From contig NZ_FMYQ01000033.1 in assembly GCF_900096975.1 (NCBI RefSeq), positions 1-64,000 of the forward strand: a stretch of DNA of 64,000 nucleotides, given 5' to 3'. The translations under genes and the position numbers were made by a program. Under the pieces are notes generated by a model. That model had not been told where the DNA came from and made no database searches. It saw only the letters and a program-made list of their open reading frames with translations. Numbering within the stretch: the first letter of the stretch is position 1; each line of letters begins with the position of its first letter. This DNA is from Paraburkholderia lycopersici. GTDB lineage: Bacteria; Pseudomonadota; Gammaproteobacteria; Burkholderiales; Burkholderiaceae. Positions 59,477 to 64,000 of the stretch are shown in pieces.

Positions 59477-61375
59477 TCAGCCGTTGCCTGCGCTCACTGC
59501 CTCGCGAATCGACAGCAGCGCCGAGGCGTCCTCGATGGTCGGCAGGTCGCCCGGTTCGTGCCCTTCGGCGAGCGCGGCGATCGCGCGGCGCAGCAGCTTG
59601 CCGGAGCGCGTTTTCGGCAGCATCGGCACGAAATGTACGCGCGCCGGCCGGCCGATCGCGCCGAGCTGGCGGTCCACCGTCGCGGCCAGCGCGGCCGCGA
59701 GCTTTTGCGCATCGGCTGGGCTGGCCGCCGCATTCGCATCGCGCAATACGACGAAGGCGAGCGCCGCCTGGCCCTTCACCGCGTCGTTCACGCCCACCAC
59801 GGCCACTTCCGCGACCGCCGCATGCGACGAAATCGCCTCTTCGATCTCGCGCGTGCCGAGACGGTGGCCCGCCACGTTGATTACGTCGTCGGTGCGGCCG
59901 AGGATCGTCACGTAGCCGTCCGCGTCCTGCACGCCCCAGTCGAAAGTCGAGTACACCTGCTGGCCCGGCACGCTCTCCCAGTACGTCTTCACGAAGCGCG
60001 CGTCGTCGCCCCAGACGGTTTGCATGCAGCCGGGCGGCAGCGGATAGCCGAGCGTGATGACGCCTTTCTCGCCCTGAGCGCAGGGCTCGCCGGTGTGCTC
60101 GCTGCGCAGCACGAGGTCGTAGCCGTAGCAGGGCACGCCCGGCGACCCGAGCTTGGGCGGCAGCGCTTCGACGCCGCGCTGGATCGCGAGCATCGGCCAG
60201 CCGGTCTCGGTTTGCCAGTAGTTGTCGACGACCGGTTTGTCTAGCGCCTCGGAGATCCACTCGGCCGTGGGCTCGTCGAGCGGCTCGCCCGCGAGAAAGA
60301 GCGTGCGCAGGCTCGAAAGATCGGCGGCGCGCAGCAGCGCCGGGTCCTGCTTCTTGAGCACGCGGATCGCCGTGGGCGCGGTGAACATCAGGTTGATGCG
60401 ATGCTGTTCGACGAGCCGCCACCAGATGCCGCCATCGGGGCGGATGGGCGTGCCTTCGTACATCACCGTGGTCATGCCCGCGAGCAGCGGCGCGTAGATG
60501 ATGTAGCTGTGCCCCACGACCCAGCCGATGTCCGACGCCGTGAACATCGTGTCGCCGGCGCGGCCCTCGAAGATGTATTCCATCGAAGCCGCGAGCGCCA
60601 CCGCGTAGCCGCCCACGTCGCGCTGCACGCCCTTCGGCTTGCCCGTCGTGCCCGAGGTGTAGAGGATGTACGAGGGCTCGTTCGATTCGAGCCATTCGCA
60701 GGGAATCTGCACGTCGTAGTGCTGCTCGCGCAGCGGCTCGTAATCGACCAGATAGGGCGCGTTCAGCCGCTCGGGCGCAAGCTGGCGATCGATCAGCAGC
60801 ACCTTGGGCGGCGCGTGCGCGGCGCGCGCCATCGCCTCGTCCACCAGCGGCGTGTAGTCGATCACCTTGCCGCCGCGCGCGCCGGCGTCGGCGGTCACGA
60901 GCAGCGCGGGCTTCGCGTCGTCGATGCGCGCGGCGAGGCTCGGCGCGGCGAACCCGCCGAACACGACCGAGTGGATCGCGCCCAGACGCGCGCAGGCAAG
61001 CATGGCGAACACGGCTTCCGGGATCATCGGCAGGTAGATGAGCACGCGGTCGCCGCGCCCGACGCCGAGCGAGCGCATCACGGCGGCCATGCGGTTCACT
61101 TCGGCATGCAGGTCGGCATAGGTATAGCGGCGCTCGATGCCGGTCTCGGTCGAAACGTAGACGAGCGCGTTCTGCTGCGCGCGCGCGGCGAGGTGGCGGT
61201 CGACGGCGTTGAAGCACAGGTTCGTGCGGCCGCCGCAGAACCAGCGTGCGAACGGCGGGTTCGAGCGGTCGAGCACCTGGTCGAACGGCGTCTCCCAGTG
61301 GATGCGCGCGGCTTCGCGGCGCCAGAATTCGTCGGGGTTCGCGATCGACTCGCGGTGAAAATCGCGGTAATGCAT
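59477..61375 (-). CDS. prpE: Propionyl-CoA synthetase
   Basis: A 632-residue AMP-forming acyl-CoA synthetase. It has HWETPFDQVLDRSNPPFARW near the N terminus, ATP-binding SYILYTSGTTGKPKGVQRD, YWQTETGWPML, DDVINVAGHRLGTREIEEA and the C-terminal catalytic lysine in LPKTRSGKLLRRAI. These fit PrpE rather than acetyl-CoA synthetase. It activates propionate for the methylcitrate cycle; no other prp gene is adjacent. Confidence 0.93.
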   Translation of the reverse strand: MHYRDFHRESIANPDEFWRREAARIHWETPFDQVLDRSNPPFARWFCGGRTNLCFNAVDRHLAARAQQNALVYVSTETGIERRYTYADLHAEVNRMAAVMRSLGVGRGDRVLIYLPMIPEAVFAMLACARLGAIHSVVFGGFAAPSLAARIDDAKPALLVTADAGARGGKVIDYTPLVDEAMARAAHAPPKVLLIDRQLAPERLNAPYLVDYEPLREQHYDVQIPCEWLESNEPSYILYTSGTTGKPKGVQRDVGGYAVALAASMEYIFEGRAGDTMFTASDIGWVVGHSYIIYAPLLAGMTTVMYEGTPIRPDGGIWWRLVEQHRINLMFTAPTAIRVLKKQDPALLRAADLSSLRTLFLAGEPLDEPTAEWISEALDKPVVDNYWQTETGWPMLAIQRGVEALPPKLGSPGVPCYGYDLVLRSEHTGEPCAQGEKGVITLGYPLPPGCMQTVWGDDARFVKTYWESVPGQQVYSTFDWGVQDADGYVTILGRTDDVINVAGHRLGTREIEEAISSHAAVAEVAVVGVNDAVKGQAALAFVVLRDANAAASPADAQKLAAALAATVDRQLGAIGRPARVHFVPMLPKTRSGKLLRRAIAALAEGHEPGDLPTIEDASALLSIREAVSAGNG

Positions 61376-61520
61376 GACTACCTTCCTCCCGTGCTTAAGA
61401 TGCTGGCGGCCGGATCTGGCGCTGGTTTTTCAGGATAGTGCAGTGCAATGCGCGTGGACAACGCGGGTTCTCCATTATGGGGCCCTGCGGCGCCGGCGGT
61501 TTGCTGACTTGAGGCAACAA

Positions 61521-61553
61521 AAAAGGGGAACGCCGCACTGGCGTTCCCCTTTT
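61521..61553 (-). terminator. Terminator of the aae-type efflux operon
   Basis: Perfect 14-bp arms (61521-61534 and 61540-61553, beginning AAAAGGGG) around a 5-nt loop, with further A/T runs outside. On the minus strand it follows the aaeA-like stop codon by about 40 bp. Confidence 0.88.
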
Positions 61554-61593
61554 GCATTCATCGGCCGGCGTTGCGCGCGGCCCGCTGGCGGGA

Positions 61594-62457
61594 TTACGTG
61601 CCCGGTTTCACCACCACCGTGCAGGTCGTCCCGGCGGCGAGCACCATGTCGTCCGGCACCTTGTCGATGTGGATGCGCACAGGCACGCGTTGCGCGAGGC
61701 GCACCCAGTTGAACGTCGGGTTCACGTCGGCGAGCAGTTCGCGGCTTTGCGGATTGTCGCGGTCGTAGATGCCGCGCGAGATGCTCTCCACGTGGCCTTC
61801 GAGCGTGCCGCCGCTCATCAGCTTGATTTCGGCCTTGTTGCCCACCTTCACGTGCGGCAGCTTGGTTTCCTCGAAGTAGCCGTAGACCCAGAACGAATGG
61901 CTGTCCACCACGGCGAGTTTCGCCTGGCCCGCGATCGCGTAGTCGCCCTTGAACACCTGCAGGTTCGTGATGTAGCCGTCCACGGGCGAGACTACGCGCG
62001 TGCGGTCGAGGTTGAGCTTCGCTGCGTCGAGCGCGGCGACCGCCTGCTGATACTGCGCCTGCGCCGAATTCGCTGTGTGCGAGGCGTTTTCGCGGTTTTC
62101 CTGCGAGACGACTTCGCTGTTCAGGTCGGCGCGGCGGCGCGCATCGTCGAGGCGCATCGTCAGCTCGGCTTTGCGCGCGGCCACGGCGGCCTCGGCCTGC
62201 TCGACGGCGATCTGATAATGCGACGGGTCGATCTGCATCAGCAGGTCGCCCTTGTGCACGAACTGGTTGTCGCGCACGGGCAGTTCGACCACGGCGCCCG
62301 AGACATCGGGCGCGATGTTCACGACGTCGGCGCGCACGCGGCCGTCGCGGGTCCACGGCTCGTCCATGTAGTGCACCCACAGAACGCGCCCGACCAGAAT
62401 GGCGACGACGAAGATGATGGCCGTCGCGATAAAGCCAATGAGGTTGCGGATTGTCAT
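61594..62457 (-). CDS. HlyD-family efflux periplasmic adaptor (AaeA-like)
   Basis: A 287-residue membrane-fusion protein: N-terminal anchor (LIGFIATAIIFVVAILVGRVLW), lipoyl half-motif VVNIAPDVSGAVVELPVRDN, helical hairpin (VEQAEAAVAARKAEL to AALDAAKLNL), second lipoyl half VVSPVDGYITNLQVFKGDY and beta-barrel. It links the inner-membrane FUSC pump to an outer-membrane channel. It is last of the three-gene operon; no outer-membrane factor gene is visible here. Confidence 0.93.
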   Translation of the reverse strand: MTIRNLIGFIATAIIFVVAILVGRVLWVHYMDEPWTRDGRVRADVVNIAPDVSGAVVELPVRDNQFVHKGDLLMQIDPSHYQIAVEQAEAAVAARKAELTMRLDDARRRADLNSEVVSQENRENASHTANSAQAQYQQAVAALDAAKLNLDRTRVVSPVDGYITNLQVFKGDYAIAGQAKLAVVDSHSFWVYGYFEETKLPHVKVGNKAEIKLMSGGTLEGHVESISRGIYDRDNPQSRELLADVNPTFNWVRLAQRVPVRIHIDKVPDDMVLAAGTTCTVVVKPGT

Positions 62458-62473
62458 GATTCGGTTGATTCGT

Positions 62474-62674
62474 TCAGCGATAGATCGCGAGCCCGAGTAC
62501 GCAGCACACGACCACGAGCAGGCTCACGCGAAAGAGGGACGGGTGCCACACGATACGGTAAACGCCAATTCTGGCCAGCAGGGAATCGAGCACCCAGGTG
62601 ATCGCCGAGCCCAGGATGAAGAGCAGAACGATCGCCGGGATATAGGCGTCGAGAAACGCGACGTCACGAGGCAT
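62474..62674 (-). CDS. DUF1656 small membrane protein (AaeX-like)
   Basis: A 66-residue protein with two hydrophobic helices: FLDAYIPAIVLLFILGSAIT and FRVSLLVVVCCVLGLAIYR. This DUF1656 type regularly lies between FUSC and HlyD genes in p-hydroxybenzoic acid efflux operons. Its ATG overlaps the upstream FUSC gene by 11 bp, and the adaptor gene follows after 16 bp. Its exact role in the pump is not known. Confidence 0.9.
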   Translation of the reverse strand: MPRDVAFLDAYIPAIVLLFILGSAITWVLDSLLARIGVYRIVWHPSLFRVSLLVVVCCVLGLAIYR

Positions 62675-64000
62675 GGTTGGCTCCATTAGGTTGACGGGCA
62701 GGCGCGCCCTCGCTGCCCGCATAAGCCGCGAGCGGCGATTGCGGGTCGATGAGCGCGGTGCGGATGAAATGCAGATGGCTCTGGATGCGCTGCAACTGAT
62801 GGCGCTCTTCGCGCGTCGGCGCGTCGGCGTGCTCGGGGGCGCCCGCCGCACCGGGCTTCCAGAGGCCCTGCAGGACGGCGTGGCTCGCGGCGATGGCGCT
62901 TTCGGTGGCCGCGAGCGCGTTGCGGTAGCGCGCGTCGCCGGGGCGTTCGAAAAGCGCGCTCACGGCCTTGAGCGCCGCATGGATCGCCACGCGCCACGCG
63001 GTGCCCGCTGCGTACTGCGGATGCTCGGGCAGCGTGGCCAGCTCATGACGCAGATCGAGCGCGGCGTTGCCGACTTCGAGCGTGGAGAAGAGCCAGCGCA
63101 GCGTGTCGCGGCGTTGCGCGGCGTCGTTGCCCGCGATCGCGGAGAGCTGGAACATCAGGTCGCGCGCGCCGCTCTCGAAACGGTTACGCAGACCGTGCAG
63201 GCGCGCGCGGCACGCCTGCACGGCGCCGCCGCGCAGGTCCGCGAGCAGATGCTGGCGCAGCCACGGCGTGGAGGGCGGCAGGAACACGGCGAACGCCGTG
63301 GCCGATACCGCCATCGCCGCCACGAGCGCGAGCGCGTCGTTCATGTAGCTGCCGGGGTTGTACTGCACGACGTTGTCCGGACCCGCGAGGAAGCACAGGA
63401 AGATGCAGTAGCCCACGCCGTAGCCGACGTATTTCGGGCGCGTCGTGAGAAACACGCCGAACGCGAGCACGGGCGCGAGCACGACGCCCAGCATCACGAA
63501 GCCGTCGATGTGCGGGAACACGCCGAACGTGAGCACCATGCCGACAAGCGATGCGAGCACGGTGCCGAGCGCCATCTGCGTCGCCATGCGCGAGGGCTGC
63601 GGCGAAGCCGAGGCGAGCGCGCAGGTCGCGGCGGCGTTCAGCACGAGGTTCGTGCCGCTCGGCCACGCGGTGGCGATCCAGAACGCGCCGAGCAGCGCCA
63701 TGACGACCGCCGCGCGCAGACCCGCGACGCCCGCCGCGATCAGGTTCGTCTTCGGCACGTAGCGCGCGATCCATTTTTCGCGCGCGTGCGTGTCGACGGC
63801 GAGCGAGGCGTAGGTGGCCGTGTATTCGGTCATCTCGTGCACGAAGCGGTAGAACAGTTCCGTCGCCGTGTCGAAGTCGAGCAGGTTCGCATCGCCCCGG
63901 CCTTCTAGCGCGTCGCGCGTCGCGCGCACGCGCTTGGGCAGTTTCGAGCGGTAGTCGTCGAGCTGCTTCGAGACGTGCGTCGCATCGGCGGCCGTGAGCA
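62664..64000 (-). CDS. FUSC-family efflux transporter (AaeB-like), 5' end missing
   Basis: The frame stays open to the right edge, so only the C-terminal 445 or so residues are present. They include a helical soluble stretch, a second set of six hydrophobic helices (AGLRAAVVMALLGAFWIATA, MALGTVLASLVGMVLTFGVF, YGVGYCIFLCFLAGPDNVVQ) and a cytoplasmic C-terminal domain. This matches the FUSC/AaeB pumps that export aromatic acids. First visible gene of the operon with the DUF1656 and HlyD genes. Confidence 0.92.
   Translation of the reverse strand, partial: LTAADATHVSKQLDDYRSKLPKRVRATRDALEGRGDANLLDFDTATELFYRFVHEMTEYTATYASLAVDTHAREKWIARYVPKTNLIAAGVAGLRAAVVMALLGAFWIATAWPSGTNLVLNAAATCALASASPQPSRMATQMALGTVLASLVGMVLTFGVFPHIDGFVMLGVVLAPVLAFGVFLTTRPKYVGYGVGYCIFLCFLAGPDNVVQYNPGSYMNDALALVAAMAVSATAFAVFLPPSTPWLRQHLLADLRGGAVQACRARLHGLRNRFESGARDLMFQLSAIAGNDAAQRRDTLRWLFSTLEVGNAALDLRHELATLPEHPQYAAGTAWRVAIHAALKAVSALFERPGDARYRNALAATESAIAASHAVLQGLWKPGAAGAPEHADAPTREERHQLQRIQSHLHFIRTALIDPQSPLAAYAGSEGAPARQPNGANHAS

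Noticed and set aside
1..64000. CRISPR arrays, riboswitches and origin-type iterons
   Set aside because: No regularly spaced direct repeats with unique spacers, no recognisable riboswitch core and no DnaA-box cluster were seen by reading; a covariance-model scan could still find a weak riboswitch.

Overview
The window is high-GC, gene-dense chromosomal DNA from a betaproteobacterium. The gene set and protein sequences fit a Burkholderiaceae member (Paraburkholderia, Caballeronia or Burkholderia type); I cannot name the species from sequence alone. It opens on the 3' end of a 5S rRNA gene, so it begins just downstream of an rRNA operon.

Layout. (1) 1-6.3 kb: core genes. These are two small envelope proteins, a DinF-type MATE exporter translationally coupled to a DUF2288 gene, a candidate small RNA with its own promoter and terminator (2902-3011), an NlpD-like lipoprotein, an aldose 1-epimerase, a 28-residue membrane microprotein and uppP. 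(2) 6.3-16.8 kb: a 10.4-kb integrated element inserted in a tRNA-Arg(UCU) gene and flanked by a 54-bp perfect direct repeat of the tRNA 3' part. It carries a tyrosine integrase next to the right end, an XRE repressor with clear operators, a lipoprotein joining an EexN-like exclusion domain to a GspG pseudopilin-like domain, a secreted small protein, a phage-type primase cut by a complete 3.06-kb IS66-family element, and a two-gene pair (possible DUF6402 effector plus a small membrane protein). (3) 16.9-19.3 kb: two acyltransferase-3 membrane proteins. (4) 19.5-37.2 kb: acid phosphatase and di-haem peroxidase (divergent), a NUDIX gene, glnS, a small hydrolase, a CoA-transferase, alaS, a LysR/YbfB-type MFS pair, a second NUDIX gene, a thioesterase, an Ap4A phosphorylase-like gene with an adenosine-specific kinase gene, and a fosmidomycin-resistance-type MFS transporter. 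(5) 37.6-39.3 kb: a chemoreceptor. (6) 39.4-51.7 kb: a myo-inositol catabolic locus. One arm holds the ABC importer and iolC-iolD-iolE-iolB; the divergent arm holds an RpiR regulator, iolG and a second Gfo/Idh dehydrogenase. iolA is not in the window. (7) 51.8-64 kb: tusA-like gene, galU, valS, uvrD-type helicase, MTA/SAH nucleosidase, prpE, and an aaeB-aaeX-aaeA-type efflux operon whose first gene runs off the right edge.

Working together: the inositol locus is a self-contained uptake, dehydrogenation, dehydration, ring-opening, isomerisation and phosphorylation route, with an IolR-like palindrome over the promoter of its regulator. The element at tRNA-Arg appears to be a decayed phage- or ICE-derived island. 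Its least familiar part is the cluster between the integrase and the IS66 element: repressor, EexN-GspG fusion lipoprotein and secreted cysteine-containing protein. Starts were chosen from ribosome binding sites and overlaps; many very long antisense reading frames in this GC-rich DNA were judged spurious.
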